This document shows, one piece after another, positions 17,761-25,668 of a DNA stretch of 64,000 nucleotides. Position numbers and translations under genes: made by a program. This DNA is from Candidatus Heimdallarchaeota archaeon (GTDB taxonomy: Archaea > Asgardarchaeota > Heimdallarchaeia > Heimdallarchaeales > Kariarchaeaceae): positions 62,001-126,000 of the forward strand of contig JADCLS010000003.1 in assembly GCA_026702845.1 (NCBI GenBank), written 5' to 3'. Under the pieces are notes generated by a model. The model saw only the letters and a program-made list of their open reading frames with translations, searched no databases and had not been told where the DNA came from. How positions within the stretch are numbered: the first letter of the stretch is position 1; each line of letters begins with the position of its first letter.

Positions 17761-18405
17761 TTAATTATCATCAATAGGATGAGAAATACTTAAATCTAGC
17801 AGAGATAAGTTATTTAAATTCAGAAATTTCTTTATTTTAAAAGATACATTAAATATTTTCGCAAACTTGGCTACACTCTTCATAGCTCTAATATTAATAC
17901 TATCAGGGCCTCTTGAAAAAGAAATATCAGATTCGAAACAAAAATCTTCAAAGAAATCTAATAAAGGCATACTCCTGTTAGAAAAGGAGATACCTACATA
18001 CCTAGTATTATTATTCCGTTTAACCCAAAATATACTGCCATCAGAATCAAACAATCCTAGCATGCAGTATTTCGAAAAGAGGTTATTCCGTTTTATCCAA
18101 TTAGGAACAGAGACTTGATTTTTAACCTTATTTCCGGTAGTTAAACCTAATCGCACTAACTCATTAGATATAGCTTGTTTACTTGTATATATGTGATAAG
18201 CATTGCAATCTTTTTTGTAAATCACACTAGGTTTTAGATGAAAAAGAGAAGAAATCAGATTTTCAACATGATTTCCAATAGTATTTTTTTCTGCACTGTT
18301 AAAGGTCATTATTAATTGTTGGCTACTTAAACTCCCATCTCCAAGAATAAAACCTATTAATTCAGCGGTTTGATTGTTTTTTTCAATATAATTTTTCTCA
18401 TGCAT
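17761..18405 (-). CDS. LAGLIDADG homing endonuclease, free-standing
   Basis: A 214-residue two-motif LAGLIDADG nuclease: ELIGFILGDGSL (near residue 16) and KYCMLGLFDSDGSI (about residue 118), both with intact acidic catalytic positions. Shared features such as LGLTTGNKVKNQVSVPNWI versus LGMRTGDKTRNQSEVPSII tie it to the C-terminal domain of the 701-residue endonuclease on the other side of the tRNA pair. It is not inside an intron or intein. It begins beside tRNA-Val and is transcribed towards it. Confidence 0.83.
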   Translation of the reverse strand: MHEKNYIEKNNQTAELIGFILGDGSLSSQQLIMTFNSAEKNTIGNHVENLISSLFHLKPSVIYKKDCNAYHIYTSKQAISNELVRLGLTTGNKVKNQVSVPNWIKRNNLFSKYCMLGLFDSDGSIFWVKRNNNTRYVGISFSNRSMPLLDFFEDFCFESDISFSRGPDSINIRAMKSVAKFAKIFNVSFKIKKFLNLNNLSLLDLSISHPIDDN

Positions 18406-18529
18406 CCCATTATTTCCGATCGTGGTATTTAAACTCCTGAAACACCTAATTAATGGATTACTACAGGATTCAAAAAATGATAAAGTCGCTGATGTGAAGC
18501 TTCTTAAATGTAAGTTTTAAGTAATATTC

Positions 18530-18988
18530 ATGGCAGAACAAGTTCCTTATCTTGCAATTTCAGGATTCATCACCATTGCACTGGGTCTGGTATTACTACT
18601 CATAGCAATGGTAATGGCCAAAACAAAGCAATTTGCCAGGCACAAAATTCTGATGCAAATAGCAGTAATCGTTACCCTGTCATTCCTCATTCAATATATC
18701 ATACGATTCTCTCTGGGACAGGAAACACATTTTGAGGGTGATGATACCATCAAAAACTACGTCTATCTTCCCATCTTAACAGTTCATATTCTCTTTGCGC
18801 TGACCAGTATCTACATGATAATCAGACACTTGCTGGAAACCAGAAGAAATGAGCTCAAGGGACCGCAATTCAAGAAAGAATACAGGATGAGACACAGATC
18901 ATATGGAAAATGGACATTTATCATTTGGTTCAGCAGTTTTGTTGGTGGGATAATAATCTTCTTCATGCTCTATGTTATTCCTTTCTAG
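18530..18988 (+). CDS. DUF420-family membrane protein (copy 1)
   Basis: A 152-residue protein with four predicted membrane helices. The conserved His-rich pattern of DUF420 (YozB/CtaM-like) is visible: FARHKILMQIAV at the end of helix 1, PILTVHILFAL in helix 3, and RMRHRSYGKWTFIIW before helix 4. Some bacterial relatives aid cytochrome oxidase assembly, but no respiratory gene is nearby, so a heme or metal link is inference. The next gene is a clear paralogue 10 bp downstream, so the pair is an operon born by tandem duplication. Confidence 0.75.
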   Translation: MAEQVPYLAISGFITIALGLVLLLIAMVMAKTKQFARHKILMQIAVIVTLSFLIQYIIRFSLGQETHFEGDDTIKNYVYLPILTVHILFALTSIYMIIRHLLETRRNELKGPQFKKEYRMRHRSYGKWTFIIWFSSFVGGIIIFFMLYVIPF

Positions 18989-18998
18989 GTGAGATACA

Positions 18999-19451
18999 AT
19001 GCAAGATCAGATACCATTACTAGCTATTACCGGTGTAATCACCATCACTCTTGGAATGATATTGCTTATCATAGCATATCTAAAGGCCAAACAGGGAGAT
19101 TACAGGAGACATAAACAGCTGATGACTGGAGCAATCACAATCAGCTTTTTATTCCTCATCCAGTACATCACAAGGTACCAGATGGGTGATGAGACACAAT
19201 TCTCCGGTCAGGAATGGGTGAGACTGTATATCTATCTGCCTGTGCTAACATTTCATATCCTTACATCCTCAATCAATATTTTTCTCGTCATCATACATAT
19301 CTGGAATGTGAACAGGTATAAACAACCAGGACCCAGTTTTGATAAAGATTATGCCCACAGACATAGACGATTTGGACGAATCGTATTTTATAACTGGTTT
19401 TTCAATCATATCACAGGTATAATCGTATTTATATTCCTCTATGTGATGTAA
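18999..19451 (+). CDS. DUF420-family membrane protein (copy 2)
   Basis: A 150-residue paralogue of the gene just upstream, sharing the start (DQIPLLAITGVITITLG versus EQVPYLAISGFITIALG), the DYRRHKQLMTGAI motif and the HRHRRFGRIVFYNWFFNH segment before the last helix. Two His-bearing motifs are kept in both copies, so both are likely functional and may act as a heterodimer. Translation is probably coupled to the first copy through a short spacer containing GGTGAGA. Confidence 0.75.
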   Translation: MQDQIPLLAITGVITITLGMILLIIAYLKAKQGDYRRHKQLMTGAITISFLFLIQYITRYQMGDETQFSGQEWVRLYIYLPVLTFHILTSSINIFLVIIHIWNVNRYKQPGPSFDKDYAHRHRRFGRIVFYNWFFNHITGIIVFIFLYVM

Positions 19452-19547
19452 GCATGGAATTATCCCATTTCCTTATGTAGCGTTCCAAAACCAATCATGA
19501 ATTTTAAGTACCAATACACTGTACTGGGTTTAGAGAAATGTATCTCT

Positions 19548-19622
19548 AGGCTCGTAACTCAGACTGGTTAGAGTGCCTGCCTCACACGCAGGAAGTCGTG
19601 CGTTCAAATCGCACCGGGCCTA
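19548..19622 (+). tRNA. tRNA-Val(CAC), no intron
   Basis: Acceptor AGGCTCG and CGGGCCT, discriminator A; anticodon arm CCTGC-CTCACAC-GCAGG gives CAC; T arm GTGCG-TTCAAAT-CGCAC. At 75 nt it is a normal intronless tRNA and has the same acceptor as tRNA-Val(TAC), confirming the identity of both. Confidence 0.95.
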
Positions 19623-19623
19623 T

Positions 19624-20067
19624 TTATTCAGAAGAATCAAACCGATCTTCTTGTGTAGCTTTAGCAGTAATTGCTCTGAGAAGGTGTGAGATTGCCACAG
19701 AGCAGGCATATTTCTCCTGTTTCCTCCCATCTAGTTGTGTAATATCTAGTTTATCACCAATGATGACCATCATATTTTCAAGTGCTATAAGATCGGTGTA
19801 AAAGGCATAGGCAATCAGTGCCTCTGCAGCATCGGATACTTTATCAGGTTTTGTTCGCTGACCCAGATGGGAACGTAATCCCGTTTCCTCCATGGCCAGT
19901 CGTAGGCTATAATCCCAGACATGTACTCCCCCAGATACTCCTTTGATTCCAACACGAACAGTGGAGTATATGAAATTGATGAGAAAATCGCCCAGTTGTG
20001 CAAGATCTCTTGATTGTAACACTACCCGTAGATGTCTGCTCGATAGTTCGGGTATACTTAAATCCAT
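19624..20067 (-). CDS. RNase III-like protein (archaeal, short)
   Basis: The core resembles the ribonuclease III catalytic helix: LAQLGDFLINFIYSTVRVG fits the LGDAVL signature and SDAAEALIAYAFYTDLIALENM fits the second acidic motif (DxxEALIGAxYLD). It lacks a double-strand RNA-binding domain. The ATG at 20067 (MDLSIPELSSRHLRVVLQ) is preferred; the longer start at 20184 lies inside the Rpo11 gene. The position next to Rpo11 and the exosome gene csl4 supports an RNA-processing role. Cleavage activity is untested, and one acidic position (D in LGDF) is clear while others need a structural alignment. Confidence 0.6.
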   Translation of the reverse strand: MDLSIPELSSRHLRVVLQSRDLAQLGDFLINFIYSTVRVGIKGVSGGVHVWDYSLRLAMEETGLRSHLGQRTKPDKVSDAAEALIAYAFYTDLIALENMMVIIGDKLDITQLDGRKQEKYACSVAISHLLRAITAKATQEDRFDSSE

Positions 20068-20080
20068 TTCCTTCGCCAAT

Positions 20081-20368
20081 CTAATCTTCTGGGTAAAGTG
20101 ATGCCTCGAAAGCGGTTCTGAATTTATCGGCCATATCCATAACCTTTCTGGCAGCATCGACAAGTACTGTTTCTGGTTTGACATCGCCCTCTGTCCTGAT
20201 CTGGAACATCAGCGAATCTTCAAAGGTTCTATCTCGTGCATATCCCGCAAGGATAACACCATCCTCCTCCAAAGCAACTATTCTCAACAGATTGAACAGG
20301 GTATGAGGATCCTCTTTTATCTGCATCCTCATGAAATTATCCTCTTTGGTTTGAATTGTGATCTTCAT
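20081..20368 (-). CDS. rpoL: RNA polymerase subunit Rpo11 (RpoL)
   Basis: Rpo11 pairs with Rpo3 to form the assembly platform of archaeal RNA polymerase. The core EDPHTLFNLLRIVALEEDGVILAGY and FQIRTEGDVKPETVLVDAARKV match the family (HTLxNLLR..., FxIxTxGxxxPxEALxxA). Start ATG 20368 (MKITIQTKEDNFMRM) fits the usual length of about 95 residues. The gene overlaps the upstream reading frame slightly and the downstream RNase III-like frame if its long start is used. Confidence 0.9.
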   Translation of the reverse strand: MKITIQTKEDNFMRMQIKEDPHTLFNLLRIVALEEDGVILAGYARDRTFEDSLMFQIRTEGDVKPETVLVDAARKVMDMADKFRTAFEASLYPED

Positions 20369-20378
20369 TGTATAGCTC

Positions 20379-21146
20379 TCAATCCTCTTGTTTGTCAACT
20401 ATATCAAAAGGACTACGATCTAGTTCCTCTCCATTTTTTATAAAAATCATTTTTCCACCATCAAAAAAATCTGTCATGGTGAACTCCTCATCCTCTTGGA
20501 TCTCAATCATCTCACGTTTGATAGGTTTATCCATCAGCTCACTCATCTTCTCGTAGGCCAAATCCTGATCCATGGCAAATTGATACATTCCATCAATTTC
20601 CCTCATGATGCCATGCTCAACGGCTATATTACCCAACTCCAGATAGCTTATCTCAGATTGCAGTACTAACAAGGCAAAAAATTTCTGGATGTCTCTGTGC
20701 TGGGTCTTAGGCATCTCAGCTAGAACATCAACTAGTTTATTATGGATACCCTTCAGTGTAAAATAATCTGCCTCAGTCTCTAGTGCATCTTCAAACAATT
20801 TAACCTCATAACCATAGAGGGAGAGTGCACGACTGTATAGAGATAACTTCATATGAGGTTGGAACATCTTTCTAAGCAGTTCTGAATTGTAAATATAAGT
20901 ACCATTTCTTCCGGTTATGGCATTGTTCAGCTGTTGCTCAACCAGTGACAACTTTTCAATAATCGGTTTGATCTCATTTCTATCTCCCACTATGTGAAAG
21001 ATAATCTTCTCAAATTTGTTCTCCAGATGAAATTCCTTGTTTTTGAGATAGATCATGGCAAATTCAAGGAATAAATCCTTGCTCACCGTGGAATATAGTT
21101 TAAACACCACCGTTTGTGTTGATTGTTTAATCCTTTTTCTGGGCAT
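20379..21146 (-). CDS. DUF2067-like protein
   Basis: A 255-residue protein whose N-terminal 75 residues (VFKLYSTVSKDLFLEFAMIYLK and FEKIIFHIVGDRNEIKPIIEKL) resemble the archaeal DUF2067 family, which elsewhere is found between csl4 and rpoL, the same order as here. The rest is helical and ends with an acidic segment (EIQEDEEFTMTDFFDGG) and a short basic/acidic tail. Function is unknown; the conserved gene order suggests a role in RNA polymerase or exosome biology. Confidence 0.65.
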   Translation of the reverse strand: MPRKRIKQSTQTVVFKLYSTVSKDLFLEFAMIYLKNKEFHLENKFEKIIFHIVGDRNEIKPIIEKLSLVEQQLNNAITGRNGTYIYNSELLRKMFQPHMKLSLYSRALSLYGYEVKLFEDALETEADYFTLKGIHNKLVDVLAEMPKTQHRDIQKFFALLVLQSEISYLELGNIAVEHGIMREIDGMYQFAMDQDLAYEKMSELMDKPIKREMIEIQEDEEFTMTDFFDGGKMIFIKNGEELDRSPFDIVDKQED

Positions 21147-21151
21147 TATAA

Positions 21152-21730
21152 TCAGTACTCAGCAATTAAGTTGACGTTTCCGAAATCAATTGCAGTTTTA
21201 CGTTGCTGAACATGCTCACAATCAACACATTCAAGATGATCTCGTTTCAGCTTCTTGACCTCTCCTCCGCATTTCTCGCATAAGGTATAGATCACACCAC
21301 TGTTACTTGCTTTTGTTTCCAATTGAAGTGGGATAGTTTTTGCATCAATAATTGTTGCTCGTATGTAATCACCAGAGCAGTAAAGATCATCCAAAGAATT
21401 TACAAAATCCTTGGAAGAATCAGAAATATGCATTATGGCGGATAGTGAGGGTATCACCGGTTTATCATTCAAATAGCTGATATTCACACGGAGTGAATTT
21501 TTACCAACATTGATGATTTCTCCTATAACAACATCATACCTCTTGGCACTCAATTTTCTTGTCTGATATGGTATTACACTTGCTCGGTAACGTTCCTTGT
21601 TAATAAATATCTTCCCAAATACTGAGCTACGAACCTCGTGCTCCTCAGTATAGGCACCATCAGAGGCTAGAAATTCCTCCTCATTACCTAATTTTTCGGA
21701 TGGAAAAACGCTCTTTCTTTTGTCTTTCAT
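21152..21730 (-). CDS. csl4: Exosome RNA-binding protein Csl4
   Basis: Csl4 caps the archaeal exosome and recruits RNA and DnaG. The N-terminal domain is followed by an S1-like OB fold with YDVVIGEIINVGKNSLRVNISYLN and LYCSGDYIRATIIDAK. The C-terminal zinc ribbon (CEKCGG...CVDCEH) is intact. The 192-residue length is normal. It is first in the operon csl4-DUF2067-rpoL-RNase III-like, all on the minus strand with gaps of a few bases or overlaps. Confidence 0.9.
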   Translation of the reverse strand: MKDKRKSVFPSEKLGNEEEFLASDGAYTEEHEVRSSVFGKIFINKERYRASVIPYQTRKLSAKRYDVVIGEIINVGKNSLRVNISYLNDKPVIPSLSAIMHISDSSKDFVNSLDDLYCSGDYIRATIIDAKTIPLQLETKASNSGVIYTLCEKCGGEVKKLKRDHLECVDCEHVQQRKTAIDFGNVNLIAEY

Positions 21731-21792
21731 CTGTATCTCTAATTGAATTTAACTAGGCTCGTTTATTTACTCTTGCTTACTAGTCAGAATAT

Positions 21793-22338
21793 TTATAATT
21801 TTAATACTTTCATTATTCCCATTTCATCCTTAATCTTCCAAATTTCTACAATACTACCCTCTTTTATTCTCTCCACAGGGAGAATCTGTACTGGTGTCCA
21901 GCTCGGAATATTGAGATCAAATTCATCAGAATCAGTCTTTACAGTACACATATAAGGGAGCGAGTACTGTTCATTCTTTTTTGGTGATGTGGAATCAGGG
22001 TAGAGGTTCATAATAAACTGTTCCTTCTCCGTCTTATCAATCGTGCTAGGTCTATACTTAGTGATCCTTGTGATTTGTGCACTTATTCTCTCGGGTCTAT
22101 ACACCGGAACAGAGGTATTCACAGCCAAATCGTTCACCACAATATTGTACATACCATGATCAAACCCACCTGTGAACTTCCACAGCTGCACAAGTAAGGC
22201 AGGGATAGTATCGTTAAAATCTGTAGAGTACACCACAAACACATTTTTGGCTATTGAATCAGATTCAAATTCAATCACATCTGGTCTATCAACCCTTGAC
22301 AGTGGCCGATAGGCATTCAAATCATCGATAAGATCCAT
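21793..22338 (-). CDS. Hypothetical protein in HSP20-like operon
   Basis: I do not recognise this 181-residue protein. It appears mostly beta, with segments FVVYSTDFNDTIPALLVQLWKF, ISAQITRITKYRPSTIDKTEKEQFI and a final strand-rich tail (VEIWKIKDEMGIMKVLKL) that may be a small barrel. Its ATG lies directly at the end of the upstream HSP20-like gene, so the two are translationally coupled and may act together. Confidence 0.6.
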   Translation of the reverse strand: MDLIDDLNAYRPLSRVDRPDVIEFESDSIAKNVFVVYSTDFNDTIPALLVQLWKFTGGFDHGMYNIVVNDLAVNTSVPVYRPERISAQITRITKYRPSTIDKTEKEQFIMNLYPDSTSPKKNEQYSLPYMCTVKTDSDEFDLNIPSWTPVQILPVERIKEGSIVEIWKIKDEMGIMKVLKL

Positions 22339-22929
22339 CTATTTCTTCCTCATAGGTAGAATATACACCGAATTATTCAGTTTTGATAGGTGTTTATCTA
22401 TGGTAACATTGTCAGGAAGGTCAATAGTCGATTGATAATGCACATCAGTGGCATTGGCAGATAGTATGAACACTCCATCTACTATCTCCCAATTTATCTG
22501 TCTTTGATCAGTGATACCAGGTAAATCCACTATCAACTCAAGCTCTGTATCTGATTTCTCTATGATCTCAGCATAAGCCTCCTCATCTATTCTCACTTCC
22601 TCTTTGGGTTTGGAATCAGATGATGTGAATTTCATGGAATTCATATCAAAGGTAAACTGCTTGAAATTGGAAAAAATATTTGGATCAAAATTTTCACCCA
22701 TATTTTTGAATAGGTGGGCTGATAGAGACTCGATCTTATCTTGATAATCTTCTCCAAACATTTTTCTAAGCATTTCTTCCAGCTCTTCTGGATCAACCTC
22801 ATTGAATTTTTTCATCATCTCGGTCATATTATTGAGATCCTGAGGATTCATAAAATTTGCTAGATTCTTTAGTATCTCCTTCAAGAAATCTGGAAGATCA
22901 TCATCATCAAAGAACGGTTCAGGACTCAT
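22339..22929 (-). CDS. HSP20/alpha-crystallin-like protein with helical N-terminus
   Basis: The C-terminal 85 residues form a CS/alpha-crystallin-like beta sandwich: ELELIVDLPGITDQRQINWEIVDGVFILSA then a final strand with INYxLP-type ending. The N-terminal 110 residues are Met- and acid-rich helices (FFDDDDLPDFLKEILKNL, NNMTEMMKKFNEVDPEELEEML) without a known match. A classical IxI tail is absent, so it may be a co-chaperone-type CS protein rather than a true small heat-shock protein. It is coupled to the unknown 181-residue gene. Confidence 0.65.
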   Translation of the reverse strand: MSPEPFFDDDDLPDFLKEILKNLANFMNPQDLNNMTEMMKKFNEVDPEELEEMLRKMFGEDYQDKIESLSAHLFKNMGENFDPNIFSNFKQFTFDMNSMKFTSSDSKPKEEVRIDEEAYAEIIEKSDTELELIVDLPGITDQRQINWEIVDGVFILSANATDVHYQSTIDLPDNVTIDKHLSKLNNSVYILPMRKK

Positions 22930-23065
22930 AGTATTCTCTCTCGTATCTAATATTAACTATCTCCTCTATAAATATATATACTTCTTTCAAACCATTGACA
23001 ATCATAGTAATTTTCATTTTATTTGTTTATTTATCAACCAGAATTAAATTTCATTGAACGAATAG

Positions 23066-23073
23066 ATATAAAT
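23066..23073 (+). promoter_or_regulatory. hutI: TATA box of hutI
   Basis: ATATAAAT ends 20 nt before the ATG at 23094, so transcription probably starts at or just before the start codon. No ribosome-binding site is visible. Confidence 0.5.
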
Positions 23074-23093
23074 CGACTGAGATAAAACTTGCT

Positions 23094-24290
23094 ATGGATA
23101 TTGTAATCCGGGGTTTACATGCCTTGTTCACCGGTAAGGAATTACTTGAAGGTCCATTGAGTGTAAGAATTGAAAATGGGATCCTTCAGGAAATAGTGAA
23201 TGATGATACTTTATCAGGGGGAGATAAGGTGATCAACGCAGAGGGAAAAGTTGCCACCGTTCCCTTTCATGATGCTCATACCCATATCATATTCGCTGGA
23301 ACCAGGTTTTTTGAATTAGATCTCAAGCTTAAGGGAAAGACATACAGTGAGATCTTGGCACAGGGAGGAGGTATCAAGAAGACCATGACAGAAACCAGAA
23401 AGGCAGATGATGAAACCTTAAGACAGTTATTGGTGAAGCGATTGGATACTATGTTAACTCATGGTAGTATTATGGTTGAGGCAAAATCAGGGTATGGATT
23501 GTCTACTGAAGAGGAACTAAGACAACTACGAATAATTAATGAGGTTAATAACAGTCATCCTATTGATTTAATTGCTACTTTTGGGGGAGCACATGTTCCT
23601 CCACCTGGATATGATAGAAAACAATATGTCGATGATATTCTAGATGAGATGATCCCCACCATAGCTAAAGAAAAGTTAGCTACAACGACTGATGTATTCT
23701 GTGATCGTGGTGCTTTCACTGTGGAGGAAACTCGTTTGATTTTTGAGCGATCTCTTGAATACAAGATCCCAGTCAGGGTACATGCTGAAGAGTTGGAGTA
23801 TACAGGTATTGGAAAAATTGCTGCTACTGAATATGCAGCATTGAGTGCAGACCATCTACTGAAGGCAAAAACTGATGACTTCAAAGTATTAGCTGAATCC
23901 GGAACCGTGGCGAATTTTATGCCATTAGCACCTATTGGATTATTCACCAATGATATTCCACGGGGATGGCAGCATACTGACGTTACGATAGGAATAGGGA
24001 GTGATTTCAACCCCAATAATTGGATAGTATCCATGCAAACTGCTATCCGTATGGCAGTGTTTAGATATGGTATGACACCATTGAGAGCGATGGAAGCTGC
24101 CACCAGTGGATCCCATAAAGCCATAACGGGAACAGAATTGAAACCACTACAGGAGGGAGAGAGAGCAGCAATCGCCGTCCTCAATGCCAGTAGTATTGAG
24201 GAATTCACAGCGAAAATTGGTCAAAATCTGCTCTCAGAATTGATACTAGATGACAAAATCTGGGTGAGTAATCAGCATAGTACTGTATAA
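23094..24290 (+). CDS. hutI: Imidazolonepropionase
   Basis: HutI hydrolyses imidazolone-5-propionate to N-formimino-glutamate in histidine breakdown. The family sequence is well kept: metal-binding HDAHTHIIFAGTRFFELD, GGGIKKTMTETR, EAKSGYGLSTEEELR, TFGGAHVPPPGY, DVFCDRGAFTVEE, RVHAEELE and the catalytic GIGSDFNPNNW. The length of 398 residues is standard. Other hut genes (H, U, G) are not adjacent, so the pathway must be completed elsewhere. Confidence 0.93.
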   Translation: MDIVIRGLHALFTGKELLEGPLSVRIENGILQEIVNDDTLSGGDKVINAEGKVATVPFHDAHTHIIFAGTRFFELDLKLKGKTYSEILAQGGGIKKTMTETRKADDETLRQLLVKRLDTMLTHGSIMVEAKSGYGLSTEEELRQLRIINEVNNSHPIDLIATFGGAHVPPPGYDRKQYVDDILDEMIPTIAKEKLATTTDVFCDRGAFTVEETRLIFERSLEYKIPVRVHAEELEYTGIGKIAATEYAALSADHLLKAKTDDFKVLAESGTVANFMPLAPIGLFTNDIPRGWQHTDVTIGIGSDFNPNNWIVSMQTAIRMAVFRYGMTPLRAMEAATSGSHKAITGTELKPLQEGERAAIAVLNASSIEEFTAKIGQNLLSELILDDKIWVSNQHSTV

Positions 24291-24401
24291 TCTGATTGCT
24301 AGCTTCTAGGTGAATCTAGATTATTGAGAGATGATTCCTATCAAGAAACTTATATTCCATATTTGCCTAAGAACATTATTCAGTATTTAGTTCTGAATAT
24401 C

Positions 24402-24536
24402 GGCCCAATGGTGTAGCTCGGCCAATCATAGATAACGTGTTGGTTCACCTATCGATGAATGCTGGCTTTCATAGAAGCGCCTTGATGGGACTTTTGAAGT
24501 TCCCAGCAGACCCGGGTTCAAATCCCGGTTGGGTCA
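24402..24536 (+). tRNA. tRNA-Glu(TTC) with two introns
   Basis: Acceptor GGCCCAA (24402-24408) pairs with TTGGGTC (24529-24535), discriminator A. The D arm GTGTAGCTCGGCCAATCAT is typical of tRNA-Glu. The anticodon stem is GCTGG (24461-24465) with CCAGC (24503-24507); the loop reads CTTTCA, then a 30-nt canonical intron (24472-24501) at 37/38, then C. A bulge-helix-bulge forms: CUUU with GAAG, bulges CAU and UUC, inner helix AGAAG with CUUUU. A second extra block of about 30 nt (about 24430-24460) lies between the D and anticodon stems. Removing both leaves a normal 75-nt tRNA. Confidence 0.88.
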
Positions 24537-24914
24537 TTAACCAAGAATACTATGTAGAGGTTCCGCGTAGTCTCGAATTGTGTTTAGTGTTATTCCTATT
24601 GAATGAATTTCTTTAGAAGAGCCGATTAAAATATAATCCCCTGCCGTGGATAAAATCGTAAATCCAGTATCTCCACGGACTAACATCACCTCTAAACCTC
24701 CATGATGCATTTTATTTGTTACCATATTCCCTGTAGAGATCACTGCTGCAGAGATCGCTGAGAGCAGATCAGGATCACCACGTTGCACAAAGAATGCCAA
24801 GGGAGTACCCTCTCTTGTCACAATGCCGAGGGCTTCCAATTCACTTTGCTTTGATATCTCTGTTAGTAATTTCACTAGTTCTTGTTTCTGTTTTTGAGTG
24901 ATATCTACGCTCAT
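24537..24914 (-). CDS. Roadblock/LC7 domain protein
   Basis: A 125-residue single-domain Roadblock/LC7 protein: helix (KQELVKLLTEISKQSELEALGIVTREG), then strand and long helix (DPDLLSAISAAVISTGNMV), then paired strands (LEVMLVRGDTGFTILS, YILIGSS). Asgard genomes hold many such proteins, thought to act as GTPase partners or GAP-like scaffolds. The stop lies directly against the tRNA-Glu gene. No GTPase gene is adjacent; the nearest is at 28 kb. Confidence 0.85.
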   Translation of the reverse strand: MSVDITQKQKQELVKLLTEISKQSELEALGIVTREGTPLAFFVQRGDPDLLSAISAAVISTGNMVTNKMHHGGLEVMLVRGDTGFTILSTAGDYILIGSSKEIHSIGITLNTIRDYAEPLHSILG

Positions 24915-25009
24915 TACAAAAAATCCAAGTACATTCTAGTTTTTATCACTATCTCTTTCAAGTAATATTTACACAAAGAATTATCATTTAAAATGATCAA
25001 AAGAAAAAA

Positions 25010-25084
25010 TGGGCCTGGAGGGATTTGAACCCTCGACAGACCGGTTATGAGCCAGTCACTCTAACCAAGCTGAGTTACAAGCCC
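25010..25084 (-). tRNA. tRNA-Met(CAT), elongator type
   Basis: Read on the minus strand: acceptor GGGCTTG with CAGGCCC, anticodon arm ACTGG-CTCATAA-CCGGT giving CAT, T arm with GGTTCAAAT. No intron. CAT can also be tRNA-Ile2 after agmatidine or lysidine modification, but the stem sequences fit elongator Met better. Confidence 0.9.
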
Positions 25085-25302
25085 CAAGGAGTAGGGTAAT
25101 TCCCTATTTCCTATTATTATCTGATCAAACATAATAATTAAAACCATCGTTTGTCGCTCTACATTTTTTGAAAAATATTTTTTATTTGTATGAATACCAC
25201 ACTGCTAAAATAATGACTATTAATACCTAGAGTATAATGAATCTATGTACTCATATCCAATGGATAAGGGGATAGAAGAGAGAAAAGATGAGGAGTATAG
25301 TA

Positions 25303-25629
25303 ATGAGTGAATATACACGAACACTTCCAAGTATAGATATGAAAATTGCTCAGATACCAGAAGGATCCTCGCGAGTAAAAATTATTGGTATCATCTTGAG
25401 TAATACTGATGGATTTATCAGGATTGGGGATTCTACAGGACAGATCGTAGTAAATAGTTCGAGGTACTTGGGTACATTGGAAGTTCAAGAGAAGGGGAGG
25501 TTTATCCTGAATGTAACAAAGGAAAATGAAGAGATTTCAGGATATTTGCTTTCTTTTATTCCCATGTCTCCGAGAGAAATTAAAACATACGAACGCTTGG
25601 TAGAATTGGAGAAAAGAATTCCGAGGTAA
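25303..25629 (+). CDS. Small OB-fold protein (RPA/SSB-like)
   Basis: A 108-residue single OB-fold protein: strands GSSRVKIIGIILSNTDGFIRIGDSTGQIVVN, then LEVQEKGRFILNVTKENEEISGYLLSFI, which fits the small RPA3/RPA14-like subunits. GAGGAG upstream of the ATG at 25303 supports that start over 25288. It directly precedes pcn and a GINS gene on the same strand, so a role at the replication fork is likely. Single-strand binding itself is inference. Confidence 0.65.
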   Translation: MSEYTRTLPSIDMKIAQIPEGSSRVKIIGIILSNTDGFIRIGDSTGQIVVNSSRYLGTLEVQEKGRFILNVTKENEEISGYLLSFIPMSPREIKTYERLVELEKRIPR

Positions 25630-25668
25630 TATAAATTCATTAATATAGAATATTGAGAGGTGGTTTTT

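Noticed and set aside
23555..24208. A 217-residue antisense frame inside hutI
   Set aside because: Shadow of hutI, low-complexity Ser/Ala-rich, with no promoter.
24402..24536. Reading this gene as tRNA-Gln(TTG) with one long D-loop intron
   Set aside because: The alternative stem GGGAC/GTTCC gives an eight-base variable loop. The GCTGG/CCAGC stem with a canonical bulge-helix-bulge, a four-base variable loop and a Glu-type D arm fits better.
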